From assembly GCF_008727715.1 (NCBI RefSeq), contig NZ_CP044218.1, forward strand, positions 4,605,501-4,669,500: DNA of 64,000 bases. The letters run 5' to 3'. Each line of letters opens with the position of its first letter. Position 1 is the first letter of the stretch. Below the pieces are notes generated by a model. The model did not search any database, was not told the origin of the DNA, and saw nothing but the letters and a program-made list of their open reading frames with translations. The DNA is from Mesorhizobium terrae (lineage in GTDB: Bacteria; Pseudomonadota; Alphaproteobacteria; Rhizobiales; Rhizobiaceae). A program made the translations under genes and the position numbers. Positions 38,470 through 47,402 of this stretch are shown here, one piece after another.

Positions 38470-38639
38470 AGGTCTGCCATTCCAAGATTTCAGGAGTTCA
38501 CGCGACCGGGCGACGCAATCAGCGCCAGGCCCGAAAATTGGCGCGAAAAGCGCACGCAAGCCGGCTTTTGTCAAGGTTAAGACGGCAACCGGCCGGCTTG
38601 CGCGTCAACGCCAGCAGATGTGCTTGCCCTGCGGCTTGT

Positions 38640-39056
38640 TCAGAACTGCTTCTTCAACCAGATCGTGGCGTGTCCGGGCGGATAGTCGTCGATACGACCG
38701 AACTCGTGAAAACCCTGGCGTTTGTAGAAGTCCGGCGCCTGGAAGGAAAAGGTCTCCAGATAGGCGCCGAGACAGCCACGCTCGCGGGCAATTTCCTCAG
38801 CCTTTCCCAGCAACTGGCTGCCCAATCCTCCCTTGCGATGGTTCGGGTTCACCCAAAGCAGGTCGACGAACATCCAGGAGTAGCCGATGTTGGCTTTTAG
38901 CCCGCCCAGAAGCGCGCCATCTTCGTCGCGCGCCAGCACCCACAATTCCTCGTGATTGTAGGGCCCGCCCCTCGCGATGTTGTATTCATCGAGCCCGTTT
39001 TCGATCGTGTCGACAATATCGTCGTCGACTCTTGCGCTGACGGTCAACGTCACCAT
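38640..39056 (-). CDS. GNAT family N-acetyltransferase
   Basis: A 138-residue acetyl-CoA-dependent acetyltransferase. The acetyl-CoA loop appears as HRKGGLGSQLL, followed by the C-terminal FYKRQGFHEFG motif. Substrate unknown. The ATG at 39056 gives the usual size; the frame is open to 39299 over the rnd start region, which I regard as non-coding on this strand. Divergent from rnd. Confidence 0.88.
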   Translation of the reverse strand: MVTLTVSARVDDDIVDTIENGLDEYNIARGGPYNHEELWVLARDEDGALLGGLKANIGYSWMFVDLLWVNPNHRKGGLGSQLLGKAEEIARERGCLGAYLETFSFQAPDFYKRQGFHEFGRIDDYPPGHATIWLKKQF

Positions 39057-39283
39057 TCGGCCACCTGTGATTTTTGCCTGGACAGAGATCGCTGGAGTCG
39101 GGTTGGGGAGACTTGTGGTGTTCCGTCTAGCAGCGATTTTTGCGATTCCGACAGGGTGATTTCGAATTAGGCGGGAAAAAGGCCTCCGGCACACCGTCAT
39201 GGACAAGAATGCGCAGCTCCATGGCTTGACGAAGCCCGCCGGCAAGCGAGACAAGTTCGCATTCATCGCGCCACGAGATTTTG

Positions 39284-40441
39284 ATGCACCTGATAACAAC
39301 GCAAGAAGAATTGGATTCGGTCATCCGCGACCTCGCGAAATCCGGATTCGTAACGGTAGACACCGAGTTCATTCGCGAAACCACGTTTTGGCCGGTGTTG
39401 TGCCTCATCCAGATGGCGGCGCCCGGCGTCACCGCGTTGATCGACCCGTTGGCACCTGGCCTCAACCTGAAGCCATTCTTCGAACTGATGGCCAATGAGC
39501 GCGTGACCAAGGTCTTTCACGCCGCGCGCCAGGACATCGAAATCATCGTCCATCTCGGCGACCTAATCCCGCATCCGGTTTTCGACACGCAGGTGGCGGC
39601 GATGGTCTGCGGTTTCGGCGACAGCGTCTCCTACGATCAGCTCGTACAGAAGATCACCGGTGCGCGGCTCGACAAGTCGTCGCGCTTCACCGACTGGCGC
39701 CATAGGCCGTTGTCCGACAAACAGCTCGACTATGCGCTCGCCGACGTCACCCACCTGATCGACGTCTACAAACATCTTATCGACCAGCTCGCGCGCGAAG
39801 ACCGCGCCCACTGGCTGAACGAGGAGATGGAGGTGCTCACCTCGCGCGAAACATACGACCCGCATCCCGAGGACGCCTGGAAGCGGCTGAAGATGCGTTT
39901 GCGCAAACCGCAGGAACTGGCTGTGGTGCAGGTGGTCGCGGCGTGGCGCGAACGCGAAGCGCGCGAACGCGACGTGCCGCGCGGGCGCGTGCTGAAAGAC
40001 GATGCCATCTATGAGATCGCCCAGCAGGCGCCGCGCGATGTCACCGCGCTCGCCCGCCTGCGCACCACGCCGAAAGGCTGGGAACGGTCGGCCACCGCGG
40101 CTTCCCTGCTGGAGGCGGTGAACAGCGCTCTGGCCTTGCCAAAGGAAGAGATGCCGAAGTTGCCGAAGACCTTTCAGCCGCCGGAAGGCACCAGTGCCGC
40201 CTCCGAATTGCTGAAGGTCCTGCTCAAGATCATCGCGGAGAAACAGGGCGTCGCCGCCAAGGTCCTGGCCACCAGCGACGACATCGACCGTATCGCCGCC
40301 GAGGGCGAGAATGCCGACGTTCCCGCGCTGCAGGGCTGGCGGCGCGCCGTGTTCGGCGATGCCGCGCTCAAGCTGGTGCGCGGCGAAATCGGCATCAAGT
40401 TCGAGAAGCGCAAGATCGCGGTCTTCGACCTGAAATCCTGA
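39284..40441 (+). CDS. rnd: Ribonuclease D
   Basis: A 385-residue 3'-5' exoribonuclease involved in tRNA 3' maturation. The DEDD catalytic set is present: DTEFIRE (Exo I), the HAARQDIEI block (Exo II) and YALADVTHL (Exo III), followed by HRDC-type helices (about residues 210-290). The ATG at 39284 is preceded by an in-frame TTG at 39281, which is less likely. Confidence 0.95.
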   Translation: MHLITTQEELDSVIRDLAKSGFVTVDTEFIRETTFWPVLCLIQMAAPGVTALIDPLAPGLNLKPFFELMANERVTKVFHAARQDIEIIVHLGDLIPHPVFDTQVAAMVCGFGDSVSYDQLVQKITGARLDKSSRFTDWRHRPLSDKQLDYALADVTHLIDVYKHLIDQLAREDRAHWLNEEMEVLTSRETYDPHPEDAWKRLKMRLRKPQELAVVQVVAAWREREARERDVPRGRVLKDDAIYEIAQQAPRDVTALARLRTTPKGWERSATAASLLEAVNSALALPKEEMPKLPKTFQPPEGTSAASELLKVLLKIIAEKQGVAAKVLATSDDIDRIAAEGENADVPALQGWRRAVFGDAALKLVRGEIGIKFEKRKIAVFDLKS

Positions 40442-40452
40442 TCCCGGTCAAT

Positions 40453-40478
40453 CGGGCGAGAGGATGGCCCCTCGCCCG
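40453..40478. terminator. Hairpin between rnd and guaB
   Basis: CGGGCGAG (40453-40460) pairs with CTCGCCCG (40471-40478) between two converging genes. There is no clear T-run on either side, so it is a probable but unproven terminator. Confidence 0.5.
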
Positions 40479-40497
40479 CTCAAGAGTCCGTGCGCGG

Positions 40498-42000
40498 TCA
40501 GGCGCCGCCGTGATAGTTGGGGCTCTCGCGCGTGATCGTCACGTCATGCGCATGACTTTCGCGTAGCCCGGCGTTCGAAATGCGCACGAAAGTGGCCCGT
40601 TCGCGGAAATCCGTCAGGTCGCGGGCGCCGACATAACCCATCGCCGCCTTCAAGCCACCGGCCAGCTGGTGCAGCACGCCGGCCACGGGGCCCTTATAGG
40701 GCACCTGCCCCTCGATGCCTTCCGGAACAAGCTTCAAGGTGTCGCGAACTTCCGCCTGGAAGTAGCGATCCGCCGAACCGCGCGCCATGGCGCCGACCGA
40801 CCCCATGCCGCGATAGGCTTTGAACGAGCGGCCCTGATGCAGATAGACTTCGCCCGGGCTCTCGTCGGTGCCGGCAAGCAGCGAGCCGATCATCGCGGCG
40901 CTCGCGCCGGCGGCCAGCGCCTTGGCCAGATCACCCGAATATTTGATGCCGCCGTCGGCGATCACCGAGATGCCGGATTTCTGCGCGGTCTCGACCGCCG
41001 ACATGATCGCCGAAAGCTGCGGCACGCCGACGCCGGCGACGATACGGGTGGTGCAGATGGAGCCCGGGCCGATGCCAACCTTGACGCCGTCGGCGCCGGC
41101 GTCGATCAGCGCCTGGGTGCCAGCGGCGGTGGCGACATTGCCAGCGATGATGCGCACGGAGTTGGACAATTTCTTGGCCCGCGCCACCGCATCCAGCACG
41201 CGCTGCGAATGGCCGTGCGCGGTGTCGATGACCAGCAGGTCGACGCCCGCGTCGATCAGACGCTCCGCCCGCTCGAAGCCGTCGTCGCCGACGCTGGTCG
41301 CGGCCGCGGCGCGCAAGCGGCCCTGAGCATCCTTGGTGGCGTGCGGGTTGAGCTGCGACTTCTCGATGTCCTTGACGGTGATGAGCCCGACGCAATTGCC
41401 ATTCTTGTCCACTACCAGCAGCTTCTCGATGCGGTGTTGGTGCAGCAGGCGCTTGGCTTCTTCCTGGTCGACGTTTTCCTTGACCGTGATCAGGTTCTCG
41501 CGCGTCATCAGCTCGTAGACTTTTTGCGCGGGATTGGAGGCGAAACGCACGTCGCGGTTGGTCAGGATGCCGACGAGACGGCCGGTGATCTGGCCACCGC
41601 TCCCGCCGTTCTCGACAACCGGAATGCCGGAAATGCCATAGTGGCGCATCAGCCCCAGCGCATCGGCCAGCGTCGCGTCGGGCCCGATCGTGACCGGGTT
41701 CACCACCATGCCCGATTCGAATTTCTTGACCTGACGAACCTGCTCGGCCTGTTCGGCCGGCGTGAAATTGCGGTGGATGACGCCGATGCCGCCGGCCTGT
41801 GCCATGGCGATGGCCAGCCGGGCCTCCGTGACCGTATCCATGGCGGCCGAAATGATCGGCACGTTGAGATCGATGTCGTTGGCGATGCGTGTGCGGATGT
41901 CGGTCTCGCCGGGCATCACTTCGGAATGGCCCGGCTGCAGCAGGACGTCGTCGAAGGTCAGCGCCAAAGCGCCGGTGGCGGTTTCGATGATTTTTGCCAT
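40498..42000 (-). CDS. guaB: IMP dehydrogenase
   Basis: Oxidises IMP to XMP, the first committed step of GMP synthesis. The 500-residue protein has the TIM barrel split by a pair of CBS domains (about residues 95-215), the catalytic-cysteine loop [11 protein letters not shown], and the flap region GMGSVGAM with the later YKGPV segment. The ATG at 42000 has AAGGATC upstream and gives the standard length; the open frame to 42129 is not part of the family. Confidence 0.97.
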   Translation of the reverse strand: MAKIIETATGALALTFDDVLLQPGHSEVMPGETDIRTRIANDIDLNVPIISAAMDTVTEARLAIAMAQAGGIGVIHRNFTPAEQAEQVRQVKKFESGMVVNPVTIGPDATLADALGLMRHYGISGIPVVENGGSGGQITGRLVGILTNRDVRFASNPAQKVYELMTRENLITVKENVDQEEAKRLLHQHRIEKLLVVDKNGNCVGLITVKDIEKSQLNPHATKDAQGRLRAAAATSVGDDGFERAERLIDAGVDLLVIDTAHGHSQRVLDAVARAKKLSNSVRIIAGNVATAAGTQALIDAGADGVKVGIGPGSICTTRIVAGVGVPQLSAIMSAVETAQKSGISVIADGGIKYSGDLAKALAAGASAAMIGSLLAGTDESPGEVYLHQGRSFKAYRGMGSVGAMARGSADRYFQAEVRDTLKLVPEGIEGQVPYKGPVAGVLHQLAGGLKAAMGYVGARDLTDFRERATFVRISNAGLRESHAHDVTITRESPNYHGGA

Positions 42001-42299
42001 TGCCGATCCTTGCTTAAAAACGAAACGGGCGCTGACCCGGATGGGTGCGCCGACTCGATATTCCCTTTCAGGATTGGCGGTGGCTGGTAACACGTCTGTT
42101 TGCCAATGGAAAGCGCGCAACGTCACCATGCCGCCGTTTCAACAGCCGGCGGGTGGACGGACGCCACGGGTGATTGCCGGTTGCAATGCCGGCGCGGTCG
42201 CACAAAAGTGACCGAACGAGGCAGGACGCCTGCGCGTTGCCATGATAACGGCCTCGGCCTTGTCGCTCATACCCGTCTACCCCGAGGTTCGGACGTCTC

Positions 42300-43715
42300 G
42301 TGAACAGAATCATCCCGCTCGTGCTGGCCGTCGCGCTTTTCATGGAGAACATGGATTCGACGGTGATCGCTACCTCGCTGCCAGCGATCGCGGCCGACAT
42401 CCAGACGAGCCCGATCGCGCTGAAGCTGGCATTGACCGCCTATCTGGTGGCGCTCGCTGTTTTCATCCCAATCAGCGGCTGGATGGCGGATCGCTTCGGC
42501 GCAAGAAACGTGTTCCGCGCCGCCATCGGTGTCTTCATCCTGGGTTCGGTCGCCTGCGCGATGGCGAATTCCCTGGAATTCTTCGTGCTCGCCCGTTTCT
42601 TCCAGGGCATGGGCGGTGCGATGATGACGCCGGTCGGACGTCTCGTGCTGGTACGGTCGACCCCCAAAAGCGATCTGGTGGCGGCGATGTCGTGGTTGAC
42701 CATTCCGGCTCTGGTCGGCCCACTCGTCGGCCCTCCGGTCGGCGGTTTCATCACCACCTATTTCTCCTGGCACTGGATTTTCCTGATCAATGTTCCGATC
42801 GGCATCATCGGCATAGTGCTGGCGACGCGCTATCTGCCGGAAACACCGTCCGCCGAGACACCACCCCTCGATTATACGGGCTTTGTCCTGTCGGGTATCG
42901 CCGCTTCGGGCATCGTCTTCGGCCTTTCGGTGGTTAGCCTGCCGGCATTACCGCCGGCCGTCGGTTTGATCACCGTGATTGTCGGTGTCGTCTGCGGCAT
43001 TCTTTACCTGCGCCACGCCCGTCACGCGAAAAACCCGCTGCTGGCGTTGGAGCTGTTCCGCAACCAGGCTTTCCGCGCTTCGGTTCTCGGCGGCGGCCTG
43101 TTCCGCATCGGTATCGGCGCTGTGCCGTTCCTGCTGCCGCTGATGTTCCAGATCGGCTTCGGCCTGACGCCGTTCCAGTCCGGCATGATTACTTTCGTGT
43201 CGGCGCTCGGCGCTATCGGCATGAAATTCGTCACCGCCTGGCTTTTCCGTGTCGCCGGTTTCCGGCGCGTGCTGATCTGGGGCTCATTGCTGGCCGCCAT
43301 TTCGATCGCGGTCTACGGTCTTTTCACACCGACCACGCCCTATCCGCTCATCCTGGCAGTGCTGCTGGTCGGCGGCTTCATCCGCTCAATGTTCTTCACT
43401 GGCGTCAATGCATTGGCCTTCGCCGAGATTCCCGCCGAAGAGACCTCCAAGGCGACACCAATCACGGCTGTGGCCCAGCAGCTCAACATCGCTTTGGGCG
43501 TGGCGCTGGCCGGCGGCATATTGGAGGTTTCAACCAAGGTTCACGGCGGCCCGCTGATGTTGAGCGATTTCCACGTCGCGTTCTTCATCGTTGCCGCAGT
43601 AGCGGCCCTTGCCGCCCTGTCCTTCATACGTCTGTCCCCTGAAGCCGGCAATGCCGTTTCAGGCTACAAGGCGCGACCGGCCAAGCCGCTGGAGAACCCT
43701 GCCCCGTCCAGTTGA
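42300..43715 (+). CDS. MFS drug exporter (DHA2/EmrB-QacA-like)
   Basis: A 471-residue major facilitator with about 13-14 membrane segments. Motif C-like DSTVIATSLPAIA in the first segment, the motif A variant GWMADRFGARNVF, and GPLVGPPVGGFITTY in segment 5 (the antiporter motif) support an H+-coupled exporter. The start is GTG at 42300 with GAGG about ten bases upstream. It converges on rlmE with a 13-base gap, and is divergent from guaB across a 299-base region in which I see no regulator gene. Confidence 0.92.
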   Translation: MNRIIPLVLAVALFMENMDSTVIATSLPAIAADIQTSPIALKLALTAYLVALAVFIPISGWMADRFGARNVFRAAIGVFILGSVACAMANSLEFFVLARFFQGMGGAMMTPVGRLVLVRSTPKSDLVAAMSWLTIPALVGPLVGPPVGGFITTYFSWHWIFLINVPIGIIGIVLATRYLPETPSAETPPLDYTGFVLSGIAASGIVFGLSVVSLPALPPAVGLITVIVGVVCGILYLRHARHAKNPLLALELFRNQAFRASVLGGGLFRIGIGAVPFLLPLMFQIGFGLTPFQSGMITFVSALGAIGMKFVTAWLFRVAGFRRVLIWGSLLAAISIAVYGLFTPTTPYPLILAVLLVGGFIRSMFFTGVNALAFAEIPAEETSKATPITAVAQQLNIALGVALAGGILEVSTKVHGGPLMLSDFHVAFFIVAAVAALAALSFIRLSPEAGNAVSGYKARPAKPLENPAPSS

Positions 43716-43728
43716 GCTGGCCTTGCCG

Positions 43729-44439
43729 TCAGTCCCCGGCCGGCGCGCGTCCCTTGAAGTCCTTGGCCAGCAGATAGAGCTCGACCGATTCGTCGCGCGA
43801 CGCGGGTGGCTTGACATGGTGAACCGAGCGGAACGAGCGCTTGAGCATATCGAGAAGATCGCCCTCGGTGCCGCCCTGAAAAGTCTTCGTCAGAAAATGC
43901 CCGCCGGGCTTGAGCACGGACACGGCGAAATCGGCAGCCACCTCGCACAGATGCATGGTGCGTATGTGATCGGTGCGGCGATGGCCGGTGGTGGGGGCCG
44001 CCATGTCGGACAAGACGATATCCGGCTCGCCGCCGAGCGCTTCGACCAGGCGTGCCGGCGCCTGTTCATCGAGGAAATCCATCTGCAGGATGGCGGCTCC
44101 CGGAACGGCATCCATCTCTAGATAATCGATGCCGACGACATGCGGCGTGGCCTCGCTCGATTTGGTGCGCACGGCCGCCACCTGGCACCAGCCGCCGGGT
44201 GCGGCGCCAAGGTCGATCACCTTTTGGCCCGGCTTCAGCAGATGATGCTTGTCGTCGATCTCGATCAGCTTGTAGGCGGCGCGCGAGCGGTAGCCGTCCG
44301 CCTTGGAGCGCTGGACATAAGGATCGTTGAGGTGCCGCTCGAGCCATCGGCGCGAGGATTCCTTCAGGCCGCGCTTTTTCTTCACCTTGGTGCGTAGCAC
44401 GCGGGTGTTGCCGGCGGTCGTATCTTTCTTTTTAGTCAT
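43729..44439 (-). CDS. rlmE: 23S rRNA (uridine-2552 2'-O)-methyltransferase
   Basis: Methylates U2552 in the A-loop of 23S rRNA during late 50S assembly. The SAM-binding motif [15 protein letters not shown] and the [16 protein letters not shown] block, with K-D-K-E catalytic residues, define RlmE/FtsJ. The 236-residue protein has a lysine/arginine-rich N-terminal extension (about 30 residues) beyond the E. coli form. The stop of ppx and the start of rlmE overlap by four bases (ATGA). Confidence 0.95.
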   Translation of the reverse strand: MTKKKDTTAGNTRVLRTKVKKKRGLKESSRRWLERHLNDPYVQRSKADGYRSRAAYKLIEIDDKHHLLKPGQKVIDLGAAPGGWCQVAAVRTKSSEATPHVVGIDYLEMDAVPGAAILQMDFLDEQAPARLVEALGGEPDIVLSDMAAPTTGHRRTDHIRTMHLCEVAADFAVSVLKPGGHFLTKTFQGGTEGDLLDMLKRSFRSVHHVKPPASRDESVELYLLAKDFKGRAPAGD

Positions 44440-45791
44440 CGCCGGCCCTCGCTATTCCAGGAACCGCGCGCGTTGCGGTCGTCCGCCATCAATTCGCTCA
44501 ATATGCCTTCGCGCAAGCCCCTGTCGGCGACGCGCAGCCGCTCGGAGGGCCAGACGGCGCGGATCGCCTCGAGGATGGCGCAGCCGGCAAGCACCAGGTC
44601 GGCACGGTCGGCGCCGATGCAAGGATTGGCGACACGCTGCTGGAAATCCCATCCCAAAAGCTTCTCCACCATGCGGTCGACATTTTCGCGGCCCATCCAC
44701 AGGCCATCGACGCGGCGCCGGTCATAACGCTCGAGATCGAGATGGACACCGGCCAGCGTCGTCACCGTGCCGGAGGTGCCAAGCAGGTGGAAATGCGGAC
44801 CTGCGAGCAGATGGTTGAGCCGGTGACGTCCTTCGAAGGCGGACAGCCGTTGCGCGACATCGTCGACCATGGCGTCAAAGCTTTCGCGCGTCACCGTCCG
44901 CCCACCGAATCGCTCCGCCAGCGAAACAACGCCGACAGGCAGCGACGTCCACGAGACGATGTGACTCGCCAGGCGCGACGACCGGCGCGTGGTGAGGTCG
45001 ATCAGCGCGATTTCGGATGAACCACCGCCGATATCGAACAGAACCACACCCTTGGTGTCGCGCTCGATCAGCGAGCCGCAGCCCGAAACCGCCAGCCGTG
45101 CTTCCGTCTCACGATCGATGATTTCCAGCTTCAGCCCCGCCTCGCGCTCGACCCGTTCGAGGAATTCGGCGCCGTTGGCGGCGGCGCGGCAGGCTTCGGT
45201 GGCGATCAGCCGTGCGCGCGCCACCTTGCGGATCCGCAGTTTCTCCGCGCAGACCTTCAGCGCCTCGATGGCGCGGTTCATGGCCGCATCGCCCAACCGC
45301 CCGCTGGCCGAAAGTCCCTCGCCCAGGCGCACGATGCGCGAGAACGCGTCGATCACCCGGAACTGACCGTGCCTGCCCGGCACCGCCACCAGCAGGCGGC
45401 AATTGTTGGTGCCGAGATCGAGCGCGGCAAAGACCGGCAACTCGAAGGCAGCCGGACGCGAGCGATCGGGCGCCCTGGAATTTTCGACGGGCGCGATCGA
45501 CGGCGCCTGCGCCGGAACTGCGTTGCGCCCAGGCGCAGGCGTGGGATCGGCGGACGCGCCGGTGCCCCCGACCCCGTCGACCGGCGCATAGACCTTGCGG
45601 CCGCGACGACGTTTGCGGCGCTTGCGTCCCTTGGCGCGGGGTTGATGGTCCGGGGCGTGCGCATCTTGTCGCGCCACGCTCTCACTGTCCGGCGCACGGC
45701 TGGCGGCCGGGGCTTTAGGGCCGCGCGATGCCGAAATCCCCTCCGACACGCCGCCCCCCGGCGCTTTGGCGCCGGCGTCGCGGTCTTCCAC
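44436..45791 (-). CDS. Ppx/GppA family phosphatase with a basic N-terminal extension
   Basis: Exopolyphosphatase or guanosine pentaphosphate phosphatase, affecting polyphosphate and stringent-response pools. The ASKHA-fold phosphate motifs [14 protein letters not shown] (about residue 120) and [15 protein letters not shown] (about 250) are intact. Residues 1-115 form a low-complexity, proline/alanine-rich extension with a strongly basic patch ([13 protein letters not shown], about 54-66) that could bind RNA or polyphosphate. The pairing with rlmE is usual in rhizobia. Confidence 0.9.
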   Translation of the reverse strand: MEDRDAGAKAPGGGVSEGISASRGPKAPAASRAPDSESVARQDAHAPDHQPRAKGRKRRKRRRGRKVYAPVDGVGGTGASADPTPAPGRNAVPAQAPSIAPVENSRAPDRSRPAAFELPVFAALDLGTNNCRLLVAVPGRHGQFRVIDAFSRIVRLGEGLSASGRLGDAAMNRAIEALKVCAEKLRIRKVARARLIATEACRAAANGAEFLERVEREAGLKLEIIDRETEARLAVSGCGSLIERDTKGVVLFDIGGGSSEIALIDLTTRRSSRLASHIVSWTSLPVGVVSLAERFGGRTVTRESFDAMVDDVAQRLSAFEGRHRLNHLLAGPHFHLLGTSGTVTTLAGVHLDLERYDRRRVDGLWMGRENVDRMVEKLLGWDFQQRVANPCIGADRADLVLAGCAILEAIRAVWPSERLRVADRGLREGILSELMADDRNARGSWNSEGRR

Positions 45792-46089
45792 TGGCTATTT
45801 CCTTCCAGTGCCGCGCGAACCGGTTGCCCGGACGCCGCTGGCACGAATATTTCGTAAGTTGGCGCCAGACTAGCAGCGCCGGGCCCGATCACCAAGAGCC
45901 ATGCGAAAATTGTAGGCTGCCGCAACGGCGCTAAACGCATCGCCGTAAACGCGCCACAACTGTTGAATAGCCGGCTTCGATCGGGCATTTCTGGGTCCAG
46001 CGGGTCAATTCGGGCGGGATAGCCACTCGACCGAACCTGCGCGGGGCATCGAATCGTGATGAATTGGGGTTGCTGATGGCCGTAGCTGC

Positions 46090-47040
46090 ATGAATGTGAA
46101 ACGTTTTTTCTGGCCTGCCGTCGGTCTGGCCGCCGTCGCCTTCTCGCTGTGGGTCCTGTTCAAGGAACTGCGCGGCATTTCTCTCGACGATGTGTGGACA
46201 AGTCTCGCCACCATTCGCTGGAACCACTGGCTGCTCGCCGCGCTGAGTTCGATCGTCGCCTACGCAGCGCTTGCCGGCTATGATCACATCGCGCTGCTGC
46301 ATCTTCGCAAGCGCGTATCGTGGCTGTTCGTGACGCTGTGTTCCTTCACCACCTACGCGCTGTCGCACAACATCGGCGGTTCGGTCTTTTCCGGAGCAGT
46401 CATCCGCTATCGTGCCTACGGGACGAAAGGGCTTTCCGGACAAGACGTCGGCGTTCTGGTGGCGGTCTGCTGGATCACCTTCGTTCTGTCCTCGATCCTT
46501 TTGGGCGGCATCGTGCTCATTCTGATCCCGGACCTGTTCGAGCGATTTTCCGACATCCGCTCCTTCACCGAGTTTGGCTATGGGGGGCTGTCGGCGGGCG
46601 CCGGCGTCGTGATGATTCTCATCGTCGCCGCCTACGCCTTCGGCAGCTGGCTGCATTTGAAGCCGCTCAAGATCGGTTCCTTCGAAATCCACTACCCGCG
46701 GCTGCCGATCGTCGCCCGCCAGTTCATCATCGGGCCGATCGAGATCCTATCGGCCGGCGCGATCCTCTATTTCGCCCTGCCCGTGGAAAACAACCCAGGC
46801 TATCTCGTGGTTTTCGGTATCTTCCTCGTCGCCTTTTCGCTGGCGCAGATATCGCATGCGCCCGGCGGGCTCGGCGTGTTCGAGGTCGTCTTCCTGGCGG
46901 GCCTGCAGCATATGGACCAGGCCGGCGTGATCGCGGCACTTCTGGTGTTCCGGATGTTCTACCTGATCATCCCGCTCATCCTGGCGCTGATCGTGGTTCT
47001 GGTGTTCGAGCGTTCGCAGTTCGGCCGCGCGGCAAATTGA
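46090..47040 (+). CDS. YbhN/UPF0104-like integral membrane protein (LPG-synthase TM domain family)
   Basis: A 316-residue inner-membrane protein with about eight membrane segments, of the flippase-like domain family found in lysylphosphatidylglycerol synthase/MprF. The RYRAYGTKGLSGQDVG segment and the late SHAPGGLGVFE motif are typical. There is no aminoacyl-transferase domain, so a lipid-translocation or unknown role is more likely than lipid modification. Last gene before the tRNA-Gln. Confidence 0.85.
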   Translation: MNVKRFFWPAVGLAAVAFSLWVLFKELRGISLDDVWTSLATIRWNHWLLAALSSIVAYAALAGYDHIALLHLRKRVSWLFVTLCSFTTYALSHNIGGSVFSGAVIRYRAYGTKGLSGQDVGVLVAVCWITFVLSSILLGGIVLILIPDLFERFSDIRSFTEFGYGGLSAGAGVVMILIVAAYAFGSWLHLKPLKIGSFEIHYPRLPIVARQFIIGPIEILSAGAILYFALPVENNPGYLVVFGIFLVAFSLAQISHAPGGLGVFEVVFLAGLQHMDQAGVIAALLVFRMFYLIIPLILALIVVLVFERSQFGRAAN

Positions 47041-47179
47041 AACGCAGTCGAGGCTTGACTATTTTGGAAGCGCGGCTACAAGGCAGCGCAGAAACGGGCA
47101 GCGGCACACCGAACCGCTCGCGAAAGAGCAAGAATTCTCTTTCACCGCTCTGGCCAAAGCATTGAACAAAAATGCTTAT

Positions 47180-47253
47180 TGGGGAATAGGTTAACGGTAG
47201 ACCCACGGACTCTGACTCCGTTAGTCCTGGTTCGAATCCAGGTTCCCCAGCCA
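47180..47253 (+). tRNA. tRNA-Gln (anticodon CTG); likely integration site
   Basis: A 74-base tRNA: acceptor TGGGGAA pairs with TTCCCCA, the anticodon stem ACGGA/TCCGT encloses the loop CTCTGAC with anticodon CTG, the T loop is TTCGAAT and the CCA end is encoded (47251-47253). It reads CAG. The integrase gene starts about 150 bases after it in the same orientation, the usual arrangement for an element integrated into the 3' end of a tRNA gene. Confidence 0.97.
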
Positions 47254-47402
47254 ACTCGCCTCCCAGAAGCTTTGAAATCCGCGGGATCCATGGCCGTTCG
47301 GTTGGTCATCGTTTCACGTCGAATCGGCCTTCCACAAGTGGTGTCCACAACTGATGTCCAGAGCTGGTGTCCATCCGGCCAGGACGAGCGGAGCACGGGC
47401 CG

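Noticed and set aside
36694..38580. A 628-codon open frame antisense to aspS
   Set aside because: Complementary frame of a conserved synthetase gene in high-GC DNA; translation shows no family features.
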